Below are positions 4,837-5,298 of a stretch of DNA of 5,298 nucleotides, piece by piece; position 1 is the stretch's first letter, and each line of letters opens with the position of its first letter. This DNA is from Methanoregulaceae archaeon (lineage in GTDB: Archaea; Halobacteriota; Methanomicrobia; Methanomicrobiales; Methanospirillaceae). Made by a program: the position numbers and the translations under genes. Where the stretch lies: assembly GCA_028679325.1 (NCBI GenBank), contig JAJRBS010000124.1, positions 1 through 5,298 on the forward strand, read 5' to 3'. The notes below the pieces were generated by a model that was given only the letters and a program-made list of their open reading frames with translations, had not been told where the DNA came from and ran no database searches.

Positions 4837-5298
4837 TCATTCCAGGGTGAAGAAGAACGTCGATCCCCTGCCGGGCTCAGATTCGGGCCAGATTCTCCCC
4901 CCATGACGGCTGATGATGCGGTGAACGATAGCCAGACCGACACCGGTTCCTTCGTAGTCCGGCGTGTTGTGCAGCTGCTGGAAGGGTTTGAAGATAACGT
5001 CGCTGTACCGCATGTCGAAACCAATACCGTTGTCTTTCACGAAATACACGGTCTTCCCGTCACGATATACCGAACCGATATCGATCAGGACGGGTTCGAT
5101 GTTCCGGGTGAATTTCAGGGAGTTTGAGAGGAGATTGTAATACACCTGGTGCAACAGGGTCGGATCGGCGGAGCAGTCCGGGAGATCTCCCAGGGTGATC
5201 CGGACGTCCCGGCCCTTCCGTTCGGCCCGCAACTGGTCGAGTGCACTCCGGACGATCTCCGAAGGACTGGTCACCGCCTTGTTCAGTTCCTTCCGGCC
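4837..5298 (-). CDS. Sensor histidine kinase, C-terminal ATPase domain (partial, 5' end outside window)
   Basis: The frame is open to the right edge, so only the last 153 residues are seen (numbered here from the edge). They form a complete HATPase_c domain: N box YYNLLSNSLKFT at 53-64, G1 box DNGIGFDM at 89-96, F box IFKPFQQLH at 102-110, and G2 box GTGVGLAI at 117-124. The tail RIISRHGGRIWPESEPGRGSTFFFTLE closes the domain at the C-terminus. The first visible residues (GRKELNKAVTSPSEIV) are the end of the DHp dimerisation helix, so the phospho-acceptor His lies just outside the window. DMRYSDVIFKPFQQLH and GRIWPES are typical of the phytochrome-like, PAS-rich kinases common in methanogens. 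It phosphorylates its own DHp His with ATP and passes the phosphate to a response regulator. No receiver domain follows the ATPase domain. The signal sensed cannot be inferred from this fragment. A GTG at 5274-5272 is internal, not the start, because homology continues upstream. Confidence 0.95.
   Translation of the reverse strand, partial: GRKELNKAVTSPSEIVRSALDQLRAERKGRDVRITLGDLPDCSADPTLLHQVYYNLLSNSLKFTRNIEPVLIDIGSVYRDGKTVYFVKDNGIGFDMRYSDVIFKPFQQLHNTPDYEGTGVGLAIVHRIISRHGGRIWPESEPGRGSTFFFTLE

Overview
The window looks like an ordinary chromosomal stretch from a methanogenic euryarchaeon, most likely of the Methanomicrobiales type. That assignment is an inference. It rests on GC-rich coding DNA, AT-rich TATA-like boxes about 25 bp ahead of probable transcription starts, strong anti-16S ribosome binding sites beside some genes and none beside others, several GTG starts, and the mix of protein families. 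No rRNA, tRNA, CRISPR array or insertion sequence was seen.

Layout from left to right. Positions 2-106 (+) are the last residues of a membrane protein. Positions 200-547 (+) encode a small exported protein of unknown function with a clear signal peptide, followed by a hairpin/T-tract terminator. The 221-bp gap 548-768 holds that terminator, a second imperfect stem-loop, and a promoter flanked by a perfect 8-bp inverted repeat. Positions 769-2166 (+) encode a class I FAD/NAD(P) disulfide oxidoreductase. It is most like the catalytic core of mercuric reductase, but it lacks both the C-terminal Cys pair and the His-Glu dyad of lipoamide dehydrogenase. Convergent to it, 2208-3059 (-) encodes a nitrilase-superfamily amidase with an intact Glu-Lys-Cys triad (omega-amidase/Nit2-like). 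Divergent from that amidase, 3134-3526 (+) encodes a PaaI-type hotdog thioesterase. The right part is all on the minus strand: a three-helix membrane protein resembling DUF5658 (3546-3926), a three-helix membrane protein with a large central domain (4046-4702), and the C-terminal part of a sensor histidine kinase (4837-5298, running off the window).

The genes do not form an obvious pathway. Strand switches and separate promoters suggest mostly single-gene transcription units, which is typical housekeeping or peripheral metabolism. The most distinctive gene is the MerA-like flavoprotein: its redox disulfide is intact but the residues that define either known activity are replaced, and its promoter carries a symmetric possible operator. 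No convincing new multi-gene system is visible.
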